Shown piece by piece: positions 53,601 to 64,000 of a stretch of DNA of 64,000 bases (within the stretch, counting starts at the first letter, position 1; the number at the start of each line of letters is the position of its first letter). Source of the DNA: Poa pratensis (Eukaryota > Streptophyta > Magnoliopsida > Poales > Poaceae). The stretch is from contig CAMZMU010000107.1 in assembly GCA_947311845.1 (NCBI GenBank), forward strand, positions 14,613,949 through 14,677,948. Direction: 5' to 3'. The position numbers and the translations under genes were made by a program. The notes beneath the pieces were generated by a model, which worked only from the letters and a program-made list of their open reading frames with translations, did not search any database and was not told where the DNA came from.

Positions 53601-55999
53601 GGGATGGTCCTTCCTGCTCCAGCTGATCTCCTGCTCAGACCAATGCATATACTTCGACACAGCCGGCATAACCGCGTTTACCTCCATTGCGCGCTGGTTC
53701 AAGCTCTTCTTGTCAGTTGGCTCGGTCACAAAGACCACATAACTCTGATGAGCCTCTCTATACTTACCCTGGGGATATTCACCCTGGCGACCGGGACCAG
53801 TATTGTTGTTGTTGCCTCCGACATTCACTTGATTCACAGGTCTCGGAGCTATAGGCCTCTGTGGAGGCGCATTCACGGGAACGGCATTTGCCCCGGTGAG
53901 CGGTAGTGTTTGCCTCGGAGCTACAGGCCTTTGAGGTGGACCCATCTGATTTCCTCCGGATCCTCCCCCTTCGCTCAACGTGCGCTGATACCAGCTACAC
54001 TGCCGGGTTGAATGATTAGCCGGCCTGCGGGGGTCTTGCGTGTGGTAGCTGCAGGGTCCATCCAGCATTGCCTCATAGGTTAAAGGCTTCCTCTGGTCAC
54101 TCCACTGTTTCTTCCCATCCTGGTTTTGGCCCCATGCAGGACCACTGTTCTTCTGACGCTGGCTATTGCCGGCATCTGGCTGATCTTGATCAACTGCCGG
54201 AACTTGATTCGAGCCATACCGGTAATCCGGCCGGTCCTCTCTCCTCTTGATCCCGAAATCCTGGCGGTCACCTCGCCTGGATGGACTGTTGACCGGGTAT
54301 CTTCTACTCGGTTCCACCGAGTTCAGCAAGGGCTGCATCGGATCACCCAGTGCATAGCTATCCGCAATCCGATTGTCTCGGCCAAGGTGGCCAGCATCTC
54401 CCTTTGCAACTTCTGCCAGAGCATGGAGTCGTGTCGGCACCCTTGAGCAAACCATGAAATGGCCTGCGCTTCAACAACTCCTTCACAGGAATTGCGAACA
54501 GTACTCCACCGGGTCAAGTAGTCCCGGTCAGTTTCACCCTCCCTCTGCTTGCACATGGCAAACTGCTGAGGACGATTCGGCCTCTTGTTTGTGCTGGAGA
54601 AGTTGCTAACGAATGCTTCCTCAAAGTCCAGCCAGCAGTCAATGATGTCCGCTCGCAAGTTGTTCAGCCAGATCCGGGCTGGCCCTTCCAACATTTGCGA
54701 GATATACCTCACCGCCCATCGGCGGTTTCCTCCCGCGATATGCACTGCCGACACATAATCTGTCAGGCAGTCTTGCGGCTTGGTACTATCGTCATATGTC
54801 TTGGCTCCTCGGTTCAACTGAAAGTGCGGCACCGGTGGCTCCCTCATGATCCGAGATCCAAAGCATGCAGGGCCAGGTGGACCTTGCTCTTCCAGCATCT
54901 CGGACATAAAGAACCTGTCCAACTTGTAGCGAGCATCATTCGCCGACAGCTGGCGAGGTCCCAGCCGGGATCCCAGTGCACCTTCATATCTCTGATATCC
55001 AGCTCTCTCCATGGCCGAGTTACCATCATCATAACGGTTAGCCACCGGGTCATCACCTTGTGGCTGCTGAAGATGCGCGACATTCTGCTGCTGCCGGGCA
55101 GGATTTCGCGGTGGATACTGAGGTGGATAACCTCGGTTAGCCGGGTTAATGTTTCCGACATCTGGATTGCCCGGACCGGGATTGCTTTTACCCCGGCCGA
55201 CATTGCCTTGCCCGGCTAACTGCTTTTCAGCATATGCCAAATCATATGTCTGTATCTGCTTATTCTTACCGGAGTTTACACTCCGGTCACGATCTCCACC
55301 GACATTCGGTGACGAAGCTTGCCCCTTAGATCTTTCACTGGCTACTTTAGCCGAGTGAACAATCTGGGACCCACCTGCAGCTGTGTTAGCCTTACGATAG
55401 GCCTCATTCTGCCGCACAGCAACACTTACTAGCTCATTAACTCGGTCTTGTTGCTTACGGCGAGCTTCTCCGGATAAACCAGATAACTCGGCTCTAGCTG
55501 CCTCGGCAGCTCTAAGAGTCTTAGCAGGGGAACTATATTTCGGCTTTTCAGCCGACATGTGACTAGGAGTCTTACTAGAACTTGATCTACCATCTCTAGC
55601 AATCTCGGCATTGAGGCCTTTACCCCTCTTACGCACATCATCTATGCGACTAGGATGAGTAGCTACCGGAGTAAAACCATGAGCTTTATTATACTCACGG
55701 AGGATTATCTTGAACTCTCGCCTGATCTCGGCCATCGCGAGAGCCTCCTGATGCAGGTTCTGCCGTTGCGTCTCCAACTCGGCCTCTGCCAGGGCAGCAT
55801 CTGTACCGGTAGCTACCGGCACAGCCAGCTTCTCGATCAGATCCTCGAGAGGAGCCGGTCTGACCGGCACATGGGATGTACCGGTCTGTCCATGGAGGTG
55901 CTCCTCCCTCTCCAGCGGCAATTTCACTGATCTAGCGGACTTGGCGACAGATTTGTCGGCATTTCCTTTGCCGACACCACCCGTGGATCCGGTCATCAT
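53601..55999 (-). pseudogene. Outer gag
   Basis: Minus strand from a likely ATG at 55999 (MMTGSTGGVGKGNADKS). It has a coiled, charged N-terminal half, then the gag domain (RYISQMLEGPARIWLNNLRA, FEEAFVSNFSSTNKRPNRPQ, DYLTRWSTVRNSCEG). A Pro/Gln/Asn-rich tail holds a zinc-like CSYHTQDPRRPANHSTRQC. The frame changes near 54390-54440. The open frame also extends upstream of 55999 to the LTR, so an earlier start is possible. Confidence 0.8.
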
Positions 56000-56305
56000 G
56001 ACCTCTGCGCAGCTCTCGGGGCGAGCGATACGTCGGCCGCGAGCCGCACAGACAGCAGGAGGATCCTCTGCTACAAGCACCTGCTCGGGGTACTTGCAGA
56101 CGAGCTCGGTGGCGACGTAGACCTCATACGTCCCGAAGGTGATGAGGCAGCCGTTCCTCGGGAATGGCCTGCTACCGAAGTAGCCCGCGTTGTCGCTGAT
56201 GAAGTTCAGCGAGCCGAGTCTGCAGACGAGGCCACTGACCACGCGCTCGCCGGAAGCGATGATGGAACCCGTCCGGATGATCACACCAGCCAGCGCCGCT
56301 GCTGG

Positions 56306-56322
56306 CCCCACGGTGGGCGCCA
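56306..56322 (-). promoter_or_regulatory. Outer primer-binding site, complementary to tRNA-Lys(CUU)
   Basis: Two bases inside the 5' LTR, the minus strand reads TGGCGCCCACCGTGGGG. This is complementary over 17 bases to the 3' end (including CCA) of plant tRNA-Lys(CUU) as I know it. It fixes the element's orientation. Confidence 0.8.
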
Positions 56323-56324
56323 AC

Positions 56325-57219
56325 TGTCGTGGTGGTATCACGGCAGATGCTATAGGATGGCTTGAGTTGGGGCCGATGGACGCTGGTGGAACCGGGGAGG
56401 GATAGCGCGCTAAGGAGCGCACACGGAAAACACAAAGCACACCACAATCAACCCAGGTTCAGGTCCCTCGTGAGGAGGTAAGACCCTACTCATGCGTGTC
56501 TCTCTCAGTATATCAAGATATCACAAGTACAAAGGTGCTCCTCGAGCTGTATGCTCTCAGCTATGGTGAAGGTCTCAAGGGAGAAGATAACTATGGGGGA
56601 AAGATCTCTCAGCCCATCGTTGTTGTATCTGCTCGTGGCCGTCCCTCATGCAGGAGGGGGAGGTGCCCTATTTATAGGCTAGCCCGAATAACGGTCTGGT
56701 CTCCGTACCAGCATTGAAACCACGCGCGCCTGCGTCATCCGCATGGTCATGATTGTGTCCTCTGTCATGGACAGGACGTGGCCTGCCCATCCCTTGTACT
56801 CTGGCCCCATGTACACCCGTGGTCAACGGTTAGGTGAGACCGGTCACCTCGTACCCGCACCATACCGCTCTCCCATGCTCCCGTGTCAGGCGGGATGTGA
56901 CAGTTGCATTGACTTCCAACCGGCATACGGTGCCTCTGCTCTTTAAACCGACATGGATATGCCGGATTGCCCTTCCTTGGCTATCCTCCCCTGCACATAA
57001 GAGAAGACACGAAGATACCAACATTCGTATGTCGGTTTGCACCAACATCATATCCCGGCCCCTTCTAGGCCTGGTTATGTCGGTCAGTTTATGTCGGTTT
57101 GCACCAACATCATATCCCGACCGCTTCTGGGCCTGGTTATGTCGGTTTTATTATAACTCGATCCACTCTTAGACATAGCTTATACCATACCTTGACCATA
57201 CCCGGGGTAGCCCCCGACA
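56325..57219 (-). repeat. Outer 5' LTR (895 bp)
   Basis: Pairs with 25631-26523, with numerous substitutions and a shorter duplicated segment near 57030-57145. The promoter TATA box on the minus strand is TATTTATA at 56669-56676. Confidence 0.92.
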
Positions 57220-57848
57220 CGACCCGCGTTACGCGCGGCAGCAAGCAACTACAGTACAGTCGTTCACCTGCCGAGCAGAGTGAACAGCTAAACGTATGGT
57301 AGTACTGTGACTGTAATGAGGCTTGGTCATCATCAAAGGCAGCATCAGGAGACTTTACTGAGCGCGGAAAGTTGCTAAGTCTTGTGCCAAACTAGCTGCC
57401 TAACAGTGTAGCACGGAGATGGTCGGCAGTGGGGTGTACAGAACCATAATTTAGCAAGAAAAAAGTTGCGGTTTCTGAGAAAAATCATACAAGAAATTTA
57501 CGGAGCTGAGTGTCTGGCTGTGTTATCCTTAGCGGCCTACATATGTTCTTACCTCTCGTGATGATTTTCAGTTTTGCACCCTGTTAGACGATTTCCGAAT
57601 CGACTTCGGGGAAATCTGCTTGGTGACTGCAATATCCAAGTAAGAGAGACTGTCGTAAACTCGTAATCGTTGGCTCCCCTCCAGATTTTTTTGTGTAGCT
57701 AGAAGATCTGCATATAACTGAAATTCAGTGGAGGACAAATCATTTAGGTCGATATTTGGCTTATCATTGCCATTACCACTATCCTGGTTAGGATTTCTGC
57801 CCGCACAGCCCAGCTACCGTCACTTGACATAAGGTGTCAATTGAGATC
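57220..57848. other. Right flank of Outer, unassigned
   Basis: No reading frame or repeat that I can support. It starts CGACC, the probable partner of the left target pentamer. Confidence 0.4.
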
Positions 57849-57948
57849 CCACCAAAGTTTCACTTATAGTTTAGTGATTTCTAGTGTAAACTTTGCGCCC
57901 AAATTCACATTAGAAATCACAAAATGAACTATAAGTGGGAGTTTGTGG
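57849..57948. mobile_element. Small foldback MITE (100 bp), unclassified
   Basis: The left arm CCACCAAAGTTTCACTTATA and the right arm, reverse complement CCACAAACTCCCACTTATAG, pair along nearly the whole length, including GTGATTTCTA near the centre. No clear target duplication, so the superfamily is open. Confidence 0.7.
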
Positions 57949-58301
57949 AATCCAACTTGCATCTCTATTTGACAGGAGCACCCTGCATCACAAATTATGA
58001 CTCGCTGCAGAGCATGGAGATTGGATCGATTCTACACACGGTTTCATTTCTTCATGTGAAACGAAGTAGAGCAAAATCAGAGCAGCCGGTCAGCAGAAAG
58101 GTTTGTAACTGTTTTTCGAAGCCGCTACCTCTAACTTCACCTTTTTTTCTTCTAAAAATGTTAGAAGGATTTTGTGCCTTTGCGGTCAATGGAGATTGAA
58201 GGCAATTTTGGACTAGGTCAGAGAAAGAATTATTTTTTTATGTTAGAGCAAAGGAAGTGAATATTATGTGCCTTAGTCTGCGTCTTTGGGCTAACGAAGT
58301 A

Positions 58302-58453
58302 CACTCTCCATACAAAAATATAAGACTTTCTATCATTTATGTGTTTGTTTTGAATACATGTATAGATATATTTTAGTGTATTGATTTACTTAAGAAATGA
58401 ATGAACACAAAGTCAGAAAGGATAAAAAGTTTTGTATGTAGAAATTAAGGGAG
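58302..58453. mobile_element. Stowaway-type MITE (Tc1/mariner), TSD TA
   Basis: Begins CACTCTCCATACAAAAATAT and ends TTTGTATGTAGAAATTAAGGGAG, inverted copies close to the Stowaway consensus, with TA on each side (58300-58301 and 58454-58455). Confidence 0.75.
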
Positions 58454-58507
58454 TAATATTTAGAAACAAAACCAACTGGAGGAGTTTGTTGCTCTTTGGC
58501 ACAAAAT

Positions 58508-59143
58508 TCAGCTAGTGAACCTGACGGAGGAAGGTGATCAGATCAGATGGTGTCGCGACACCTCTTAATTCGGCGAAGACAACATATGAGGCTCCGTTTC
58601 TTGGGCGAGTACCCATGCATGCGCTGGAGAAGACGTGAAACTGAAGGTGGAACAGAAAGTAAGTTGGCCTCACAATGTTGCTAGCTATTTATGTAATCAG
58701 GGGTTGATTCGGCATCCCACATCATGCTTGGTTAACGAGGTTTGGCATCTTGCCTTTGCTACTTATCCCAGGGTGGCGGACATGGCCCTGTCCACCGCCA
58801 CGACCAAAGAGTGGTGCAAGAAGACGGTCTAGGAAGCACCGAAGGCAAACAGGAAAGAGGAATGTAGGTTTGCTGCATACACGGCTGGAACCTGTGGAGT
58901 GAGCGCAATAGGCTAACCTTCCAGGGTGTTTGTTTGGACGCCAGAGGGGTTTTGTAGCGTATAGGTGCTGATCTTGCCCTCCTTAAGGAGGCCTTTTGGG
59001 AGTAGTTTTTCTCGTTTTTCACCCCGGCGTTGCTGGCGTTACTGGTGATTTTTGTTAAATGTTCCCCGCCTGCTCGCAGGATTGTAAGTTGTAACTCTTC
59101 TTTTCTCCCAAATAATGCAATGGCAGAGCTCCTACCGGTTAGG
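58508..59143 (+). pseudogene. 3' relic of an L1 LINE ORF2 (zf-RVT region) and 3' end
   Basis: Plus-strand fragments read EEGDQIRW, KLKVEQKVSWPHNVASYLCN, EVWHLAFATYPRVADMALST, APKANRKEECRFAAYT, LTFQGVCLDARG and LALLKEAFWE in changing frames. This is the C-terminal zinc-binding region of plant L1 ORF2. A typical 3' tail follows (TAATGCAATGGCAGAGCTCC at about 59114) before a short A stretch at 59145-59149. It is 5'-truncated, as LINEs usually are. A T15-T16 run lies at about 59210-59224 in the next segment. Confidence 0.75.
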
Positions 59144-59526
59144 GTAAAAATATATATTTGGAAACCTGCTCTTGTTTTGAGAGCCCATTTAGAAACCTGC
59201 TCGCAAATTTTTTTTTTTTTTTTGACACTAAACTTGCTCGCCTTGGGCAGTTGGTACGGTTCGTTAGACCCTAAATGGCCAAGGCCCAGCCCAAGTAAAG
59301 AGAAGCAAAACTTGGGACGGGCCTCATCTTCTCATTCCTCTCGTGGCCTTGTATCATCTGAGAATGGAAAACGTACGCCCAAGAATGTTTCGGACGGGCC
59401 TCACCTTCTTATTCTCTACCAGGCCTTGTATCGACTAGGGGCAGCTGTTCTCATTCTGTTAATTCGTTTTATTTGTTTTTGTCTTTAAATTTGTTGCTCA
59501 CAACAAAAAAGATTTAAAAATTAATA

Positions 59527-59564
59527 TCCGACCTGCCGGATTCTACCAACTGAGCTAAGGTCGG
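59527..59564 (-). pseudogene. tRNA-Tyr pseudogene with internal deletion
   Basis: The minus strand reads CCGACCTTAGCTCAGTTGGT then AGAATCCGGCAGGTCGGA. The first part is the 5' end of plant tRNA-Tyr(GUA) through the D arm; the last 15 or so bases are the 3' side of its T arm, acceptor stem and discriminator A. The anticodon arm, intron and variable region are missing. The seven-pair acceptor stem is intact and a TTTTT pol III terminator (59516-59520) follows seven bases downstream. The junction has a GA in both parent sequences. Confidence 0.8.
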
Positions 59565-60497
59565 TTTGTGATTGGTTGAATTGTTTTCATGCATATATCT
59601 TCTTGTGATTTCGTAAACTTGACGGTCAAAATTTAAAGGTCACAGCGGCAAGAACATTCGAGTAACAAGCAGGCCATGCCGAAATCCCTGGTTGCGTCAA
59701 TTCTGCATCGATGTTCTTTGCATCCGTCAACCCCGGCACTTCACTGGGTGACCGGAGACATTCCCCTTTCCCAGGTTTGCGGCACGCAACATCATGATTT
59801 TTTCAACGCCGTCCATCGATATCGTGCAACAACAGACCAAACTGCAAGTTCGGTTCATGTCGCTTTTGAGTATGAATATGCCGAATTTCACCGATTCTGT
59901 TTTACTACAGTTCCATCGTTACGGAGGTCTGGATCCATGCGTTACGTTTTCGTCTTTTTTGACCTCAGGAGCTGGATATCGTTTAAGTTTTTATACAGCC
60001 CATAGAAAGAGCAGAGCAAATAGGATTCCTTTTCGGAGAGTTGCAAATAGGATTCCTCTCGCGCATACAGAGGATACGGAGTGAGGACATGCGCGCGCAT
60101 TTCCCAGTCTCTAGGGCACACAAAGTACCTGACAGCGCGTATTATTTTATCTTAGCAGCTCGAGTTCATCATCGTGAATCTGGGATTCTGCAATCACGTG
60201 AATGACAAGGGCATATATATACCTTCCTTTCTTAATTAATGAAGGAAATGTTATCAGTCAGACTTGATTCCACGAACTAAGACAAAGTACCAAGCTGACT
60301 TGATTCAACGAACGAACCAAATCGCATCAGTTTTCCAAAGAATAACATCTTACTCTTTTTTTTCATCCAACAAATGAAAGAATTTCATTTCATCGCCTCT
60401 ACAGGCAGACACAGAGATTAGTAGCCGGCGTGGAACACTCTCCACACGGTAACGACACCACCGCACCTATAACTACACACCATTAATACACCAACGT
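59565..60497. other. Intergenic region downstream of the EXORDIUM-like gene
   Basis: No gene is supported. The 60345-60497 part would be the 3' untranslated region of the gene to the right (minus strand). Confidence 0.5.
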
Positions 60498-61449
60498 CTA
60501 CCCGAGGGTGGAGCAGGCGGACGTGTCGGGGTCGACGAGGGCCGGGACCAGGTACTTCCGGCCATGAGCTCCGTTCGCGTTGTAGCTAGCTCCGGTGGCC
60601 GGATCCACGAGCAGCGAGCCCGCGTAGCCGGGTACGCCCCCTTGCCGTACACGCCGGCGCACGCCGTGGCGGCCTCGAGCGGCGCCTCCGCGGGCCCCTG
60701 GAAGAACCCGTTGCCGAACGGGTTGGTGAGGGTGCCGACGAGCATGGACGCGAGCGACACCACCATCCCGTCGACGCCCACGTCGCCGTTGGGGGGCGCG
60801 AGGGGCGCCGTCTGCGGCCCGTACTGCGGCTGGTGGTAGGGCCACGCGCACTGGCCGGCGCACTGCGTGGCCGGGTTGCCGACCCAGACGTACGCGAAGC
60901 GGCCGGCGCGGGACCGCGGGGACGCGCCGTGGGAGCCGCAGCGGCTGGAGCAGAAGCCGTCGACGGCCACGTCGTGCGCGGTGAGCACCACGTTGATGGC
61001 GCGCCGGGCGCCGCCGCGGGCGGCGAGGCGGACGAGGTCGCGCTCGCGGAGGCGCTTGCCGAGGGAGCAGGAGGCGTCGAGGACGTGGGCGTTGAGGGAG
61101 AGGGAAGGGAAGCGGGCCGTCCCCGAGGTGGCGTCGTAGTACTTGCGCGCCGTCTTGAACCAGGTGGCGACGGACGGCTCCGGCTGTTGCGGGGAGGCGG
61201 GGTGGCGGCGAGGGAGGAGACGAAGTCGGTGAGGACGGCGCGCTGGGAGGCGGAGAAGTTGCCGTACCAGACGAGGTTGAGGGCGATGCGGCCCGTGAGG
61301 AGCGCGCCCTTGTGGTAGGCCATGGTGATGGGCTGCTCCTGCACGAGCGCCGTGAGACGGCGCGTGGCCAGGCTGGTCTGGAGCAGCATTGCGAAGACCA
61401 GCAGTGACATTGTCACAGAGCTCGACGAGGAGGAGGAGGAGGACGCCAT
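60498..61449 (-). CDS. EXL: EXORDIUM-like (phosphate-induced protein 1 family) protein, two one-base breaks
   Basis: Single-exon minus-strand gene from ATG 61449 to TAG 60498-60500, about 315 residues. It has a serine-rich signal peptide, then [110 protein letters not shown] and [15 protein letters not shown]. This is a full Phi_1/EXORDIUM-like domain. These are secreted cell-wall proteins linked to growth and brassinosteroid or carbon responses. The frame is lost at about 61195 (C-rich run) and 60632 (G run); each is cured by one base, so it may be intact in reality. It is the only clear host gene in the window. Confidence 0.9.
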
Positions 61450-61513
61450 CGGTGGCTGCTTTGGCTGTGGTGTTCTTGTTGCTCTGTTTTGGACTGTGGA
61501 TTGGTGGTGGGGT

Positions 61514-61520
61514 TTTATAG
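61514..61520 (-). promoter_or_regulatory. TATA box of the EXORDIUM-like gene
   Basis: TATAAAA on the minus strand, about 65 bases before the ATG, which leaves a leader of about 35 bases. No other site is proposed. Confidence 0.7.
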
Positions 61521-62640
61521 AGGGAGGAGCAAAGGTGGTGGTGGTGGTACCGATAGGCGAGAGCGCGTGACGTAGGAGTGAGGGGGTGGTGCTTTATTTC
61601 TTTTCTGAGGCCCAAAGTAAAGATGGGCCGCACTGCTCGAACGGTCACTGACAGCTGGCTTTTGCGTGATCCTGCTCGCTCCCAGCTGTAGCAGGGGGAG
61701 CAAGTTACGCTTGTGTCCCTCGGGGACTGTCGCGTGCGCGCGTCTGCGTGCGACTTCGCGGAGGGCAGTTTGGTGATTGCGGCGGGGTGGGGGTAAAGTG
61801 GGCGCTGCGGGAGTGGGTAAAAGCAGGTTGGTTGGCTTCTCGAGGCTTTTGAAATTTACGCTCGACGCTGCTCGGCTGGCTCGCTGGGGCAGCATGGGAG
61901 CTGATATGAACGTTGGGGGTTCAGGGAAGGGAGAGGCGGGTCGGGTCGGGCCGTTTCAGTTTTTCTGGTAGGACGTTGGGGTGTCACTGCTTCATTGTCC
62001 CCAGTGTGTGGAGAGTGTATGGCGAACAGTCGTATACCGCAGTACTGTGGAGGAGTACTTCGGTGCCTACTGCCTGCCGTGTTACAGTAGCAGGTTGGTC
62101 GTACCCGAACACCGCTCTCGTCACTGGCGCTAGGCTGGCACTTGGTTGAATGCGGTTCATCTATCAGGGGTTGGCAAAACAACCATGGTGCCCGGGATCA
62201 TATTTATAAGCTTCAAAAAATTCGAAAACCATATTTATAAGCTTCAAAAAATTCAAAACCATGGTGCCCGGGATCAAAACCCACTTTCCGATACAATCCA
62301 CACTATTTTCTTCACCGCTATGGCAATTTTAATAAGAAATAGGTGTTTTATACTCTAGAGGGTTCTATAAATATGTTTACTTAATCCTACACTAGAGACT
62401 GTTATTGAGACCTTAGTTAGATAATACTTTCCAGATTTAGCATGAATAAATATAAATTATATATTAGTTCTAAAAAATGGTTACAAAATACATTTAGTAT
62501 ATTGATGAAATTACCACACATAAAAAATGTAGAGTAATATAGCCAGTTATGTGATTAAACTATGCGTATAATTTAAAAAATAAACTTTTATACTATAACA
62601 TGCGAAAAATCAGACTCATAAAAGTGTAAAAGTATAGTAC
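61521..62640. other. Upstream region of the EXORDIUM-like gene and AT-rich DNA
   Basis: No gene seen. At 62181-62276 a short stretch is duplicated: ACCATGGTGCCCGGGATCA occurs at 62182 and 62258, and ATATTTATAAGCTTCAAAAA twice between them. From 62300 on the DNA is AT-rich. Confidence 0.5.
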
Positions 62641-62899
62641 AAAGTATAATCATTATGTTCTTTCTTAGCCCTAATTCGAACCGGCACTGGTTGTTTGTGA
62701 GTCTCATATCTCTTATCTAACATCCGCATGTCACAATCCGTATCAAAAAACTTCTCGCTAATTCAGGGTCCTACTTCACATTACAACTAAAATTAGTCTT
62801 CCTCATGCTGTTTATTGTCCCTCTTCATCTTGGCAGACATCTCTTGGAGCTGCCTCTGCCTTCTGTCAGCTCCACAATCTTCTTGTTCGCTTCGAAAAT

Positions 62900-63410
62900 A
62901 TCTTCCGGAGAAGGTCTTTCTACTCCTAGATCCCCATAAACATTGAAGAGGGAAAGATGTCTATTTATGTGTAAAAATCTCATTGTAAACATTTTTTTTA
63001 ATTCTAAACACTTATCAAAATGAAAAAAACTTCATTACCGACGGGGCTCAAACAAACTGAGCGGAATTTAAGATTGTTAGCATTTTCAAACCCATCACCT
63101 AACGGGAAAATGGGTATCATCTACACATTGGAGAACGGCAATCCCGTTCTCCTCACGACATCCCTTGCTTCTCGCAAGAAGATAGATTTAGGAGTTAGGA
63201 CCATACCGGTGATCAGTTTGTTCTCCATCCATTTTAAGCATGAAACTCATAGAATCAACGAGAGGATTAATGATAATGGGGGACATGAGAACACCCTATC
63301 TCACCCCGCTATGTGTATGGTACAAAAAAAACTGATCATTCATCTTAATATTCACTTTACAACTAGTTATAATGCTAAACATTAGATGGTTCAATTGTCG
63401 ATTAAACCCT
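62900..63410 (-). pseudogene. Decayed LINE reverse-transcriptase fragment
   Basis: Minus strand: HTHSGVR, GVLMSPIIINPLVDSMSFML, GIAVLQCVDDTHF and then, in another frame, LGDGFENANNLKF. These match the GVRQGDPLSP, YADD and GDGFENARNLKF blocks of plant L1 RT, the catalytic box having become CVDD. Several stops and frame changes are present, so it is a relic. Confidence 0.65.
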
Positions 63411-63427
63411 ATCTTCACCATATCTTA

Positions 63428-63494
63428 TACTTCCCATGTTTGAAATTAATTGTATTAAATCTATGTCACTTAATTTGGAATGGAGGGAGAAGTA
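63428..63494. mobile_element. Possible short Stowaway-like remnant
   Basis: TACTTCCCATGTTTGAAATT at the left and AATGGAGGGAGAAGTA at the right are rough inverted copies with TA at both borders. Very short, so tentative. Confidence 0.35.
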
Positions 63495-64000
63495 CATAAA
63501 AAGCCAATTACATTGACATACGCCCTTTTACTTTAGAAGTGGCTCTAGATCATCGACAATTGTTCATTATTAATGAAACCAATTGCTCGTTTGTTGGTAC
63601 TAGTAAGATCATCCACAAGAACCTGTATTCTATTATTCACTCATTATGTAATTATGTTCTAACTTGCTTTCATTAGATAAATAGTCCTAAATTTTGTAAT
63701 AACATGTCCAACAAAAATTACAATAATGCCCCTTGCTAGAGCTCTATTAGGAGCAAGTGACAACACAATGTGTCTTGAATTTGCTCAAGGGTAGTTTATT
63801 AGGAGTGTTGCTAAAAACAAAGAATTCATCATGTGTTGAAGTCGGATAAGGAAGCGAGGCGATCGTGGCGGCGGTGGCCTAGGGTTTCAACCCTAGCCGC
63901 CGCCGTGGGAGACATCTGCAGTTTCATCGTCATCGTCGGCAGAGATTCGACGGGTCCTTGCCTCCTCTAGGTGCCGTTCTGGCACTAGAAGGGGTGGGGA
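63495..64000. other. Right edge, unassigned; GC-rich palindrome
   Basis: No gene seen. At about 63876-63904 GGCCTAGGGTTTCAACCCTA lies in a hairpin flanked by GGCGGC/GCCGCC. The GC-rich sequence from 63840 to the edge resembles the 5' leader of a grass retroelement, but too little is visible to name it. Confidence 0.35.

Larger units (their letters stand above)
25631..57219 (-). mobile_element. Outer: Ty3/gypsy (Tat-like) LTR retrotransposon, split by two later insertions
   Basis: LTRs begin TGTCGTGG and end CCCCCGACA (25631-26523 and 56325-57219). Flanking pentamers are CCACC and CGACC, a target duplication with one mismatch. The 5' LTR is the right one: a primer-binding site lies beside it, and gag, protease, RT, RNase H and integrase are read leftwards on the minus strand. 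An antisense gene occupies the other half on the plus strand. Removing Inner and the Mutator-like element leaves about 14 kb. The LTRs differ at many sites and all coding parts are broken, so it is old. Confidence 0.92.

Noticed and set aside
59210..59224. T15-T16 run considered as the poly-A tail of a minus-strand LINE
   Set aside because: The adjacent recognisable LINE remnant is on the plus strand and ends earlier, with its own short A stretch; no minus-strand LINE coding is next to it.
60833..61318. Plus-strand frame of 161 residues over the EXORDIUM-like gene
   Set aside because: Antisense of a GC-rich conserved gene; Ala/Gly/Arg-rich with no domain of its own.
63875..63905. GC-rich palindrome considered as a rho-independent terminator
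   Set aside because: This is nuclear plant DNA; no T-tract follows, and such terminators are not expected.

Overview
The window looks like a gene-poor, transposon-packed stretch of a grass nuclear genome (Poaceae, probably Pooideae; I cannot name the species). The evidence is GT-AG introns, TATA boxes, nested LTR retrotransposons, grass-type CACTA, Harbinger and Stowaway DNA transposons, plant L1 LINEs, and one recognisable plant gene of the EXORDIUM-like family near the right end. No bacterial or organellar gene organisation is present.

Layout. 1-3.7 kb: 5' part of an L1 LINE on the minus strand (endonuclease start, broken ORF1), inserted in the transposase gene of CACTA-A. 3.7-11.49 kb: rest of CACTA-A, with a transposase C-terminus (DUF4216), a spacer with subterminal repeats, and a seven-exon second gene ending in a Ulp1/C48 protease domain. 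11.49-13.25 kb: unassigned DNA. 13.255-22.245 kb: CACTA-B, with a 351-bp tandem array, an AP2/ERF-domain gene, a broken TNP2 transposase and a vestige of the second gene. 22.5-25.15 kb: a possible terminal-inverted-repeat element carrying a Harbinger-type element (22645-24328, TSD TAA).

25.631-57.219 kb is one old Ty3/gypsy retrotransposon (Outer, minus strand, Tat-like). It is split by a much younger Tat-like element (Inner, plus strand, 30064-43295, perfect TSD TCCAG) and by a Mutator-like element (about 43.9-48.1 kb). Outer and Inner each carry, opposite to gag-pol, an intron-containing antisense gene of the 'putative gypsy type transposon' family. Both nested insertions lie inside predicted introns of Outer's antisense gene.

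57.2-64 kb is mostly low-copy-looking DNA. It holds a foldback MITE, a Stowaway MITE, two LINE relics, an internally deleted tRNA-Tyr, and the EXORDIUM-like gene with its TATA box.

Many reading frames are interrupted by what look like single missing bases, often in short homopolymers, across unrelated elements and in the host gene. Some apparent pseudogenes may therefore be assembly errors. This caveat applies to every entry called broken below. All domain names are from reading the translations by eye; no database search was run.
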